NCBI RefSeq assembly: GCF_900167975.1
Contig: NZ_FUZU01000001.1
Coordinates: forward strand, 1,832,580 to 1,896,579
DNA: 64,000 nucleotides
Source of the DNA: Ohtaekwangia koreensis
GTDB taxonomy: Bacteria > Bacteroidota > Bacteroidia > Cytophagales > Cyclobacteriaceae
Reading direction: 5' to 3'
Shown: positions 20,001 to 28,835 of the stretch, one piece after another
Position numbering within the stretch: the stretch's first letter is position 1
Layout: every line of letters starts with the position of its first letter
Position numbers and translations under genes: made by a program
The notes under the pieces: generated by a model
Database searches by the model: none
Told to the model about the DNA's origin: nothing
The model's input: only the letters and a program-made list of their open reading frames with translations

Positions 20001-23000
20001 TGAATCCGTTACCGGATGCGGTGGATCCTGCACCAAGTGATTTGTGTGAAACTACAGCAGGAACCTTGACGGCAACCAACGTTACACTATCAGTATATGA
20101 TGACGATGTAATCGGCGCTGCGAACCCTGCGGACAGATTAGTAAAATGGTATGCAAATGCATTCGATCAGGTCAATGATATAAATCCAATCACCTCTGTT
20201 GATATACATAACAACGATAAGTTATTCATAAGGGTAATTGATATTACAACGGCTCCGTTGAACTGCGGAAAATTACAGGAGGTAAACTTTACTGTAAATC
20301 CAAAGCCGGTAGTTGTAGCCAAGAGTTTTTATTTCTGTGAAGAAGCTCCTGCCGGTACAGGCAGAGTAGATGATATAGATTTAACGCTGGTGTCCGTAGG
20401 AGATGATATTACTACGTTGCCTGCTGCTGATCGCGTTATCACCTGGCATACAACAGCGCTCGATGCCGAATCAGGAATAAATCCTATAGCTTCTCCGAAT
20501 GATATAGACATTACTACCAACACTATATACTATGCCCGTGTTGAAAATGTGAACACAAGCTGCTTTAATGTAGTGCAGGTAAATCTGGTGGTAAAGCCAT
20601 TACCTTCCGATCCGGTGATTACCGGAAAGGCAGATCCTTGTAAAAATGGTTCAGAGCTTTATCGTGTCGCGCAAATACCAGGTGCCACCTATACATGGAC
20701 CTATCCTGCTTCTTTCCAGTACCTGGGTGGTGGTGGTGCCAATGATTTTTACGTTCTGTTAAGTTTCCCGAATGCGTTATCAGATGAGATCACTGTAAAA
20801 GTTACGATCAATGGTTGTGAAAGCAACGTTGTGAAGAAAACAATTCAGGTGTCGGATGATCCACAGGGATATTCCATCGTTCCTCCAAGTGTAGATATAT
20901 GTGAGAATGGTATATATCAGTTCACCGTATCGCCAAACAATACCGGGAGCTCCACCTATAACTGGCAAGTTATAAAGCAAAGTGATGGATTAGTGGGAGG
21001 GGGTATAGTAGCCGATGGACAAACTACCGGAGTAGTACAGATCCAGTTTTTAAGTGAAGATGTATTTGTAAAGGTATCAGAGAGTAATGCTTCCGGATGT
21101 ACCGGCCCTCCGACACAAATTCCGGTTGTCGTAAACAAGCGCCCCATCATGGACAATTCCACCACATCAATTTGTAGTGGTGACATTACGGGAATTATAC
21201 TCTCGGAAAATGCTTCAAGCCCGGTGCCTGCTACTACATTTGATGTACAGGTTCCATCGGTGCTTCCGGGAATTATACCTGTAAGCGGTCCGACACAAGG
21301 TGTGTTGTCTCCGGCAGGAATCGAGAATGATAGTTATAAGAATCAGACGATAGCACCGGTTCTTTCCTTGCTATACCGCGTAAAGCCAATCAGTGTTGTT
21401 GGGTGTATTGGTGAAGAAAAAAGTATAACACTGGATATCAAGGCAGAGCCAGTTATGGATGTTAATCTGGGGAAGGCGGTTTGTAGCGATAATCCAATTG
21501 AAGTTACTCTAAAGTCAGCGATTGGATTTTTGCCAGCAGATAAATTTGTGATCGAATCTATAGTATATAATCCTGCGAATGTAACACCGCTTGATCCACT
21601 TCCGGTAACGGGAACCCTAACGCTCTATGATCCAACTATAATTTATTCACATCGTTGGGAGAATGTTACCAGCAGTGATGCAACGGTTACATACAATGTT
21701 CGCCCCTACAACTCAACCACAGGTTGCTATGGAAATCCTGCTGTACCCGTAGTAATAACTATTCAGCGTAAACCACTGGTTACACCGGTTACACTTGCTC
21801 CTATCTGTAGCGGTGATGTTTTGAATATACCGCTGACATCGGCGAATGTAAGTAATGCAACTTTTATATGGACCGTGTTCCAGGTGAATGGAAATATAAC
21901 CGGTGCTACCGGCTCAACTACCAATGTTATTGCGGATAAGCTTGTAAATAATAGTTTAGCATTGGGCTCTGTGGTATATGAAGTGCGCGCGACCAACCCT
22001 TCCTCGTCTCCGTTATGTAGCGGTCCTCCTGAATATATAACAGTAACCGTAAGGCCTTCACCGGATATTACAACACCGCTCAATGAAACAGCATGCTCCG
22101 ATGGTTATGGTGGCAATACGGTGGTAAAAGATCTGACAACCTATCATACACAAGTCAGCACAGAAGCCGGAGTGACCTATACTTGGTTTACCGATGAAAA
22201 TGACTTTGCGGGATCACAGATTCCTCCTGCGCAGATTACAGCCTATACATTGACAGATGATTTTCCGGTATTTGTGCGGGTTTTGAACCCTGCTGCAACC
22301 AGCGGATGTTTTAAAGATGCCAAAGTAACATTCGATGTAAGGCCAATGCCTCAACTTTCAGTAGATCCTGTTGAGACAACCGATCCAAGATTTAATATAA
22401 CCTGCAACGGTCTGGCTAACGGACAAATTGTAGTGTCTGCACAGTACGGAACAAGCCACACATTCAGTAAAGATGGTGTTACGTTTGTGCCGACCGTTCT
22501 GTTTTCAAATTTAGGAGCTGGTAATTATACTATATATACACGCAACGTAGAAGGATGTCAGGACTCCGCGCCTGTAAGCATTGTTCAGCCTGATCCAATT
22601 GTAGAAGGTGCACCTTCTGTGGTAGATGTGAGTTGCTTTAACGATCCAACTCCGGATGGTGAAATTCACATTGCCGCTACCGGTGGAACTTCTGCAGGTG
22701 GTGGAGATCCACTGGTGTTTTCATTGCTGCAGGATTCAAACATACCTTACGATGCTGCAACGCAGAGTTTTGTCGGCTTACGCGCCACAACATATACCGT
22801 GCGGATTGAAGATAAGAACGGCTGTACGAAGTTTGTTCCCAATATAGTCGTTAAGCAGCCGAATGATATAGCCTTTACGATTGACATCACATCGGATTAC
22901 AATGGCTATGATGTAAGCTGTGCCGGCCAGAACGATGGTGAAGTAAGTGTAGATATAGCGAACATCACCGGTGGAAATCCGGGTTATACTTATGTGCTGG

Positions 23001-25429
23001 ATCAGGACCCTATGAATCTTACCGGCCAGACAGACGGAAGCTTCCAGGGATTGTCTGCGAACATATTATATACGATTACGGTAACAGATACGAAAGGCTG
23101 TGAAAAAACTTCTTTGCCCGAATTGCTGATCGATCCTATACCGTTGTTCGCAGGGGTAGTAGGCTTCGATAAAGATATTTGTGAGAACGCAGATCCAACC
23201 GCATTCCAGGAATTATCACAGCCGTTCGGTGGTATTGGTAACTATATTTACCGGTGGGAACAATCACCGGATAACATATCCTATAGTCCTGCGGCAGGAG
23301 CCAACAACAATCCTACCTACGATCCACCTCCATTAATAGATCTGATGTACTATAGGAGAGTAGTAGCATCCGGCACCTGTGCTGAAGATGTTACGGATGT
23401 TGTGAAGGTAGTGGTTCATGCGTTGCCACAAGCAACGTTGACTGCACCAAGTGAAATTTGTGAGAACGGTTTCTTTACGCTTGACTTCAAATTCACCAAT
23501 GGACAGTCTCCTTATTTCTTTGACTATACCGATGGCACTACAACGTTTAGCCTGGTGGGTGGTGAAGACCGGCCGGTACCTGTGCTTAACTATACCGCCA
23601 CGAAAACATTTACGCTAACGCACCTGAAAGATTTTTACGGCTGTGAACCGATATCATATCCTTTGCCGGTTACGGTGAAGATGATCAATATGAATACAAG
23701 CTTTACCATTGCACCGGCAACGCCTCAATGCAGTGGTGGCGAGTATACATTTACCTGGACGGTTAATCCGGATGTTGAATATGTGTGGACGTGGAATGAC
23801 GGTTCACCCGACGAGGTAATCCCGGCAATACCCGGGCCTGCCAGTCCGGTAGTGATGCAGGTAAAACATATATTTACCAGTGCTAACGTAGCAGGCAACA
23901 CCGTGATACCGGTTACGCTTACAGCACGAAGCACTACGGTAGCGGCCTGTATAAAGCAATCGCCTGGACAGAATATAACTATATATCCCAACATCTTTAT
24001 CAATGCTACGGGCGACCGCACGCAGATCTGCAGTGGCGAGAAAGTGAAATTCATTAACTCAACTGTAGGAGGCTCTGTACACCGGTGGTTCTATCGTATA
24101 CAAGGAGGTGATCCGAGTGAGGTTCGCGAAGAGCGCATTTTCTCTACCGCAGCTTCACAGGAATATACCTTCACGAATACCACCAGCGCTACCGTTGTAT
24201 ACGAAGTTGTTTACCAGGTGAACAATGGATCATGTTCAGCAGAAACAATTATACCTGTAACAGTATACCGTGATATGTTGGCCGATTTCAACGCTACTTC
24301 CATTACTCCGTATACCGGTGGTAAGGCCTTTGTCGATTTTCAAAATACTTCGCTTCCTGCGAATGATGCTGAGTTCAGGTATGAATGGGACTTCGGAACA
24401 TCTTCTAATCCTACAACTTTTGGAGGATATACTCCTCCCCAAATAGAGTATACTTCGATTGGTGATAAGGATATACGGTTAGTGGTTACCAATACATCCG
24501 CAGAGGCGGCTGGCCTGGCGTGTTTTAAAGACAAGACAATCCGAATACCAATCTTGCTTCCACCACTGGTTGCTGCATTCCGGTATACTCCTCAGGCTGC
24601 ATGCTTCCCCGCAGATATCAAGATCATTGAGAATCAGGCAACGGGAGATATATTCAAGTGGACGTTGAAAGATAAAGGCGGCAATACACTAATCGTGTCC
24701 AATGAGACATTGCCTACATTTCAAGTGGCAAGCCCTGGAGAGTATACCATCTTTCTGGAAACAACAAATTCTATAACCGGGCAAACGGCTACAGTCGACA
24801 ATCGGAATACTCCTGTTCAGATCATGGAAAATCCCTATGCTGCTTTCGAAGTAGTACCGGATACCATTGTGTTTGTACCGGATGAAACCGGAATCCAAAT
24901 GCGCAATAACACCTTGCGTGCGAACGGATATACCTGGGATTTTGATGATGGCGAAACGTCAATTGAATTCCAACCGGAGCATCACTACCAGTTAGAAGGT
25001 AATTATACTATACTGTTGGTTGCTTCCTATAATTTCGGTGTAAAGGATTTTGATGGCGATGGTGTAACCGATGGTGAACTGGTTTGCTATGATACCGCGA
25101 CACAGGTAATTATTGCTAAGAAAGGTGGTCGTATAAAAATCCCGAATGCCTTTACTCCCGATGTTACCGGCCCGAATGGAGGCTTCAGTGATGGACTATT
25201 CAATGACGTATTCCGTCCGATCATGGAAGGAGTCCTGGAGTTCCAGATGCAGATCTTTGATCGCTGGGGTAATTTGATCTTTGAAAGTAAAGATAAGAAC
25301 CAGGGATGGGATGGATACGATAAGAATGGAAGGTTGTTACCGACAGGTGTATATGTATATAAAATTACAATGCGCTTATCGGATGAGCAGCGAACAACAC
25401 AAATTGGCGATGTAACACTGATCCGATAG
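17021..25429 (+). CDS. Second giant T9SS-exported protein with type B sorting domain
   Basis: A 2802-residue secreted surface protein. The ATG at 17021 gives the signal peptide MNFFYLVRCIIIFSVFSVG ending at LSQ; a TTG five codons upstream is less likely. The body is a chain of divergent PKD- and Ig-like modules rather than near-identical repeats, for example PGGTADVPVD-type and DAGADIAICEGE blocks. SprB-like segments occur at about 1790-2050 (CNGLANGQIVV, CFNDPTPDGEIHIAATGG, CAGQNDGEVSV). A PKD domain with YTWDFDDGETS is near 2640, a calcium-type loop DFDGDGVTDGE near 2677, and a type B T9SS sorting domain runs from IKIPNAFTPD near 2705 through FDRWGNLIFES to the end. PorP/SprF begins 6 bases after the stop. 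Family knowledge points to T9SS export and surface display; a role in gliding or adhesion is inference. Confidence 0.92.
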   Translation: MNFFYLVRCIIIFSVFSVGICQQALSQCAVLPPIIGLGSDKFPDKLCSPVTADVNYRITFSAATTIGPNYELVFNWGDGSAATVTPLVGGNTIYNVTQNHAFPANSNCEYQVIIFIRVGGVPCTNTRQEQIISTWRTDAFNGGDVKLISPLTGTTIHEVCEGENIDVIFEDQTDWNCNANFPANYPPNNPVQFPNEQYRWQQIIYNTVPITLDKIPNVTVNGVPVTAGGGSDLQLNYQDPRGVHYLPPLVVVNDGDRRDALQITAPGGFGAGFPKVGDEFQVTIRYWNICNPYDNDFTNGNTTPTNGDLINGDNPPVERTAIIRIIDAPDKPIVADQLICNGNLATTTLTVTNVQANLTYKWYATLADAQADANVIQTGTTFTPSASQAPVGINDFYVTATQTNNCVSDVEEVILTRRENISTAPPALVLPQTNVCPNTTYIYSLPSDPATEPVGGQTQFVWSVIPAANATITGGQGTKQITLQTNGTLGAFTLRVVRQFVNAPTCPSNPRNTTITVRANPTASISPSPVEICEGETPTLNGNPSNPFGAIASHTWTGATSIIDDATIQTPTILSTATSVGSPFTLTYTVTNDIGCSSTPVNVSVTINDNPAIATVGTDQALCGTLTSLPMGGSNPLPGTGTWSFVSSIPARPAPTISNTSAPNATITITSGNEGAYTMRWTVKNGTCESSADIVVDLGSNPTDPAAGADKAVCGESFILEANTPIIGSGNWTVVSGPGGCSGGGCPITIQQADNPASVVELNGPVYTYGAYILRWTISSGTCTPESDDVTITFNEPGTADVPVDFISCVDLTTLTPITLTGAAVGGGATQGRWEVVSGTGTFTSNNGSPGGARPAANTSDAYRPTAADFATGSVQLRFVALDPDGIGPCSNVSSSTNLVITFDRKPADADAGADIAICEGEDANLSAVAVTNSGTGTWSPTPGVVNINDETTVVTGLTSTTTFTWTVNSAFGSFATPPIGSCAATTDQVVVTVNPLPDAVDPAPSDLCETTAGTLTATNVTLSVYDDDVIGAANPADRLVKWYANAFDQVNDINPITSVDIHNNDKLFIRVIDITTAPLNCGKLQEVNFTVNPKPVVVAKSFYFCEEAPAGTGRVDDIDLTLVSVGDDITTLPAADRVITWHTTALDAESGINPIASPNDIDITTNTIYYARVENVNTSCFNVVQVNLVVKPLPSDPVITGKADPCKNGSELYRVAQIPGATYTWTYPASFQYLGGGGANDFYVLLSFPNALSDEITVKVTINGCESNVVKKTIQVSDDPQGYSIVPPSVDICENGIYQFTVSPNNTGSSTYNWQVIKQSDGLVGGGIVADGQTTGVVQIQFLSEDVFVKVSESNASGCTGPPTQIPVVVNKRPIMDNSTTSICSGDITGIILSENASSPVPATTFDVQVPSVLPGIIPVSGPTQGVLSPAGIENDSYKNQTIAPVLSLLYRVKPISVVGCIGEEKSITLDIKAEPVMDVNLGKAVCSDNPIEVTLKSAIGFLPADKFVIESIVYNPANVTPLDPLPVTGTLTLYDPTIIYSHRWENVTSSDATVTYNVRPYNSTTGCYGNPAVPVVITIQRKPLVTPVTLAPICSGDVLNIPLTSANVSNATFIWTVFQVNGNITGATGSTTNVIADKLVNNSLALGSVVYEVRATNPSSSPLCSGPPEYITVTVRPSPDITTPLNETACSDGYGGNTVVKDLTTYHTQVSTEAGVTYTWFTDENDFAGSQIPPAQITAYTLTDDFPVFVRVLNPAATSGCFKDAKVTFDVRPMPQLSVDPVETTDPRFNITCNGLANGQIVVSAQYGTSHTFSKDGVTFVPTVLFSNLGAGNYTIYTRNVEGCQDSAPVSIVQPDPIVEGAPSVVDVSCFNDPTPDGEIHIAATGGTSAGGGDPLVFSLLQDSNIPYDAATQSFVGLRATTYTVRIEDKNGCTKFVPNIVVKQPNDIAFTIDITSDYNGYDVSCAGQNDGEVSVDIANITGGNPGYTYVLDQDPMNLTGQTDGSFQGLSANILYTITVTDTKGCEKTSLPELLIDPIPLFAGVVGFDKDICENADPTAFQELSQPFGGIGNYIYRWEQSPDNISYSPAAGANNNPTYDPPPLIDLMYYRRVVASGTCAEDVTDVVKVVVHALPQATLTAPSEICENGFFTLDFKFTNGQSPYFFDYTDGTTTFSLVGGEDRPVPVLNYTATKTFTLTHLKDFYGCEPISYPLPVTVKMINMNTSFTIAPATPQCSGGEYTFTWTVNPDVEYVWTWNDGSPDEVIPAIPGPASPVVMQVKHIFTSANVAGNTVIPVTLTARSTTVAACIKQSPGQNITIYPNIFINATGDRTQICSGEKVKFINSTVGGSVHRWFYRIQGGDPSEVREERIFSTAASQEYTFTNTTSATVVYEVVYQVNNGSCSAETIIPVTVYRDMLADFNATSITPYTGGKAFVDFQNTSLPANDAEFRYEWDFGTSSNPTTFGGYTPPQIEYTSIGDKDIRLVVTNTSAEAAGLACFKDKTIRIPILLPPLVAAFRYTPQAACFPADIKIIENQATGDIFKWTLKDKGGNTLIVSNETLPTFQVASPGEYTIFLETTNSITGQTATVDNRNTPVQIMENPYAAFEVVPDTIVFVPDETGIQMRNNTLRANGYTWDFDDGETSIEFQPEHHYQLEGNYTILLVASYNFGVKDFDGDGVTDGELVCYDTATQVIIAKKGGRIKIPNAFTPDVTGPNGGFSDGLFNDVFRPIMEGVLEFQMQIFDRWGNLIFESKDKNQGWDGYDKNGRLLPTGVYVYKITMRLSDEQRTTQIGDVTLIR

Positions 25430-25435
25430 AAGCAG

Positions 25436-26494
25436 ATGAACAAGTATATAATAAAACGATGGATGGGAGTTGCTGTGGTGATACTGGTGGTGTATGGATC
25501 GGCCGTTGCACAGGATCCACAATTCTCTCAATATTACCAGGCACCGTTATACCTCAATCCTGGTTTTACAGGAATTACACCACAACAGCGCGTGGCATTG
25601 AATCACCGCATCCAATGGCCCAGTCTTCCCAAAGCATTTACAACCTATGCGGCTTCATACGATATTTTTGTAAATGAACTGCGAAGTGGTTTTGGTTTTC
25701 TGTTCACCACCGATCAGATGGGATCGGCAGGATGGAGAACCACAACGGCCGGGCTGCTGTATTCTTATAAAGTAAAGATTACTGATAACATAGTGTTCTC
25801 TCCGGGACTATATTTCGGCTATGGATCGAATGGTATAGATCGAACGAAGGTAAGATTAGGAAAAGATCTTGATGTAGAATACGAAGTGCCAGGCTCATCC
25901 CTCGATCCGGATGTAGCACGTATCGGTAATGCCTCATACTTTGATTTTGGTTCTGGCTTTTTGATATATAGTCGTCAGCTTTGGTTGGGTGCTTCGTTTT
26001 CACACATGAATCAACCCAGCATTTCTGTATTGAATGATGACAGCCGCCTGCCGATGAAAACTTCCATTCACGCAGGTGCTAAAATCAATCTGAGCGGTGG
26101 ACCTCGTAATGCATCACGTGCTTCGTACCTGACACCGTCATTTATATATCGTATGCAGGGTAAATCTTTCTCTCAACTTGATTTGGGACTTAACTACCAC
26201 ATCGATCCCGTGTCTGTTGGGTTGTGGTATCGTGGTAAACCTTTTGAAAAGACTGTGATAAATTCCATCGCGCAAGACGCGCTGATTCTTACACTCGGAC
26301 TATATTTCAAGCAGCTTTCAATCGGGTATAGCTACGATTTTACAATCTCTGAGATGGAGACATCTTCGGGTGGTGCGCACGAGATTTCAATTGTATATGA
26401 ATTCTCATCCAAGCCCAGCAACAAGAGTAGCAAGCGAAAGTATAAGCTGATACCGTGCCCTACGTTCAATAGCAAAGAAGGCTTTTGGAATTAG
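25436..26494 (+). CDS. PorP/SprF family T9SS outer-membrane protein
   Basis: A 352-residue outer-membrane beta-barrel of the PorP/SprF family. The signal peptide ends at SAVAQ (about residue 25) and is followed by the diagnostic QDPQFSQYYQAPLYLNPGFTG, then NHRIQWPSLPKAFTTYAASYD. Alternating aromatic and polar residues continue to the end, as in barrel strands. In Flavobacterium johnsoniae SprF is needed for secretion of SprB, and SprF-like proteins are commonly encoded beside large cargo with type B sorting domains. Here it follows such a cargo gene by 6 bases, so the two form an operon and this protein is probably its dedicated export helper or surface anchor. Confidence 0.93.
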   Translation: MNKYIIKRWMGVAVVILVVYGSAVAQDPQFSQYYQAPLYLNPGFTGITPQQRVALNHRIQWPSLPKAFTTYAASYDIFVNELRSGFGFLFTTDQMGSAGWRTTTAGLLYSYKVKITDNIVFSPGLYFGYGSNGIDRTKVRLGKDLDVEYEVPGSSLDPDVARIGNASYFDFGSGFLIYSRQLWLGASFSHMNQPSISVLNDDSRLPMKTSIHAGAKINLSGGPRNASRASYLTPSFIYRMQGKSFSQLDLGLNYHIDPVSVGLWYRGKPFEKTVINSIAQDALILTLGLYFKQLSIGYSYDFTISEMETSSGGAHEISIVYEFSSKPSNKSSKRKYKLIPCPTFNSKEGFWN

Positions 26495-26535
26495 CAGCTT
26501 TTGAAATTGTTAACTTAAACGTTTAGGTTTTACGT

Positions 26536-27339
26536 CTACAGAAACCCTTTGCTTTTACTTGCAGCTTCCTGGGAAATCTGCTCTGCGTTTTCTTTGCCGA
26601 GATAGCGGTCAATCAAATTGTGCCCGAAGTAAATAAGAGGCGTCAACAGGATTGCTACGGCAAACTTGTATATATAGTTCGTGATGCCGATGGCCAGAAT
26701 CTGTTGATTTGAAAATATACCGGCAAAGGCTATATACAGTACTACAAAGCTATCAACGAACTGCGATACCAATGTTGAGCCCGTGGCACGAAGCCAAAGC
26801 AGTTTGCTTCCAGTAACGTTCCTGAGTTTGTGAAAAACAAAAACATCTACTAACTGCCCGATGATAAATGCTGTAAGGGAGCCCAGGATAATGCGTTGGC
26901 CTTGCCCGAATATTTTACTGAAAGCGTAATCAATATTGAAATAATTTCCTTGGGGATCTTTACTATAGGCATCAACCCACCAGCCGGCAGGAGGGAGGTG
27001 GATGCTAAGAAAGAGTATAACAAAAGAATAAGTAATGAGTATAGCCGTAAAGTAACTGATGCGTTTAACTCCAGGCTTACCAAAGTACTCGTTTATTAAA
27101 TCTGTGGTAATGAATACTACGGGCCATATCACGACACCGGCTGTTAGATTGAAATCCATGGTGAACCCGAGGATGTTCAGGTGCGCAGGCTGTAGGCCAA
27201 CCGTTGTTTCTGCAGAGAATATTTTCACCCCGATCATCTCTGCCATCAGCGCATTCGTGATGAAGATTCCCGCGAGGATCACAAACAGACGATTGCGTTT
27301 TTGTTCAAGAGTAGGCTCCATGCTAGTAGTATAGTTCAT
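26536..27339 (-). CDS. Queuosine precursor transporter (YhhQ/VUT family)
   Basis: A 267-residue inner-membrane protein of the YhhQ (VUT) family, which takes up queuosine precursors such as preQ0 and preQ1 in characterised bacteria. The N-terminus contains LFVILAGIFITNALMAEMIGVK; the conserved FITTDLINEYFG lies at about 76-87, and IIGQLVDVFVFHKLR and TLVSQFVDSFVVLYIAFAG follow (about 155-205), all typical of the family. Six or seven membrane helices are visible. The ATG at 27339 is used; a second in-frame ATG at 27321 is equally possible. It converges on PorP/SprF with 41 bases between stops and appears to be transcribed alone. Confidence 0.87.
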   Translation of the reverse strand: MNYTTSMEPTLEQKRNRLFVILAGIFITNALMAEMIGVKIFSAETTVGLQPAHLNILGFTMDFNLTAGVVIWPVVFITTDLINEYFGKPGVKRISYFTAILITYSFVILFLSIHLPPAGWWVDAYSKDPQGNYFNIDYAFSKIFGQGQRIILGSLTAFIIGQLVDVFVFHKLRNVTGSKLLWLRATGSTLVSQFVDSFVVLYIAFAGIFSNQQILAIGITNYIYKFAVAILLTPLIYFGHNLIDRYLGKENAEQISQEAASKSKGFL

Positions 27340-27383
27340 CCGGTTTTGAAGTCATCGCCCTAGGTATAAGTTATATAACGATA

Positions 27384-28301
27384 TTATTCTTGTACAGTAA
27401 TCTCATCGCCTTCCATAGCTAATTGTACATTTGGGAAAATACGTTTCGCTTCTTCTAATATAGGGGTTAAATCTTTATAGCGCGCAGAGAAATGACCAAG
27501 AAGGAGTTTATTTACATTCGCAAGCTTAGCAATGGTTGCAGCCTGTTCCGCTGTACTATGAAGGGTTTCATTCGCTTTCGACTCTTCATCGTTGGCGAAA
27601 GTAGCTTCATGGTATAGCAAGTCTATATTTTTTATTTGCTCAACGATACGCTTCTGAAAAGCTGTATCTGAACAATAGGCATAGCTTCTTGATCTTTTAG
27701 GCGGGAGTGTATAGTTTTCGTTTTTATAAAGTATATCTCCATTTTCCTGAAATATATCTTCACCTTTCTTTAAAGACGCAATCTGGTTGATAAGGATTCC
27801 GGCAGGAAGCTTGGTTTTATCGATGCGTTTTAATTTCGGCTTTTCGCGGAAGAGAAACCCGGAGCAACGAATTTTATGATGAAGCGGGATTGTTTCCACA
27901 GATACAGCATCATCTTCGAAAATAATTTTACGTTCATCTTTTTCCAGCCGGTGAAAAATAATTTTAAACGATGGCGAAGAACGTGAGTAACGTAATTGTG
28001 TGGTGATGATTTCATCGAGCCCGCGGTGACTATATAAATGAAGATCGCTTGTTCTGCGTTGAAGGTGCATGGTAAAGAGCAAACCCATTAAGCCAAGATA
28101 ATGATCGCCATGCAAGTGACTTATAAAAATATGATTGATCCTATGATAGCTTATTTCGAGTCGCATCATTTGCATCTGTGCACCTTCACCACAATCCACC
28201 ATAAAGTATCGGTTCTGTATTTCCACCAACTGCGCACTCGGATGCCTGCCATAAGCAGGTAACGCACCACTTGAACCAAGAATAGTAACTTTGAAACTCA
28301 T
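27384..28301 (-). CDS. rnz: Ribonuclease Z
   Basis: A 305-residue metallo-beta-lactamase-fold endonuclease that trims the 3' end of tRNA precursors. The metal-binding motif HLHGDH is at residues 62-67, after ILGSSGALPAYGRHPSA and FMVDCGEGAQMQMMR in the N-terminal part, which separate RNase Z from other MBL proteins. Later conserved pieces are CSDTAF, LYHEATF and LLGHFSARYKD. The ATG at 28301 is preferred over a TTG three codons earlier because the family begins MxFxVTILGS. It is the last gene of a purC, STAS, rnz series on this strand, but an intrinsic terminator lies in the leader between STAS and rnz. Confidence 0.95.
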   Translation of the reverse strand: MSFKVTILGSSGALPAYGRHPSAQLVEIQNRYFMVDCGEGAQMQMMRLEISYHRINHIFISHLHGDHYLGLMGLLFTMHLQRRTSDLHLYSHRGLDEIITTQLRYSRSSPSFKIIFHRLEKDERKIIFEDDAVSVETIPLHHKIRCSGFLFREKPKLKRIDKTKLPAGILINQIASLKKGEDIFQENGDILYKNENYTLPPKRSRSYAYCSDTAFQKRIVEQIKNIDLLYHEATFANDEESKANETLHSTAEQAATIAKLANVNKLLLGHFSARYKDLTPILEEAKRIFPNVQLAMEGDEITVQE

Positions 28302-28318
28302 GCTTGACAAAATAAAAA

Positions 28319-28344
28319 GACCAAAACCCAGAGGAGCTTTGGTC
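28319..28344 (-). terminator. Intrinsic terminator between STAS gene and rnz
   Basis: On the minus strand GACCAAA pairs with TTTGGTC around a 12-base loop, and the stem is followed by TTTTTATTTTG. It would end purC-STAS transcripts, or attenuate readthrough into rnz. Confidence 0.65.
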
Positions 28345-28369
28345 GTACAGACTTTTACGTGCTGAAATA

Positions 28370-28747
28370 TTAATTCTCTCCGCTCTTCAGATCCTTTTCA
28401 ATCTCGTGCATATAAACAGCATCAATGGCTTCTTCTGCCGTTGGCAGAATATTCAGCACGCTGTCAAGTTGAGAGATCTTGATAAGTTTCATCGTGTGGT
28501 CGGACAAAGATGCCAATACAAAAATGCCACCGTCTTCCTGCATGATTCTGTTTCCCACGAGCAAGGCACTGAGTCCGGAAGAGTCGGTATATTTAACATC
28601 AGACAAATCGAGAATGATATTTTTCATGCCTTCAGCATGCAATGTGATCAATTCTGATTTTAGCCCGGGTGCTACACTTGAATCCAACTTCTCTTCATGC
28701 AATTTTAGCATGCAGTACTTCTCTTGCTTGTCGATAGTATATTTCAT
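28370..28747 (-). CDS. STAS-domain anti-sigma factor antagonist
   Basis: A 125-residue single STAS domain of the SpoIIAA type. The phosphorylation loop KYTDSSGLSALLVG is at about 52-65, with S57 in the position of the serine phosphorylated by anti-sigma kinases. Members bind a switch-type kinase or a phosphatase. No such kinase (RsbW, SpoIIAB or RsbU type) is encoded in this window, so the partner is unknown. The gene lies 88 bases after purC and 68 before rnz on the same strand. Confidence 0.88.
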   Translation of the reverse strand: MKYTIDKQEKYCMLKLHEEKLDSSVAPGLKSELITLHAEGMKNIILDLSDVKYTDSSGLSALLVGNRIMQEDGGIFVLASLSDHTMKLIKISQLDSVLNILPTAEEAIDAVYMHEIEKDLKSGEN

Positions 28748-28835
28748 CTCTATATATTTTTATAATGGGTCAGATGGAATTCGCCATAGTCTTTAATTAC
28801 AGGAGCTGAGGTCTTGCCTTACAACTCGTCCAATC

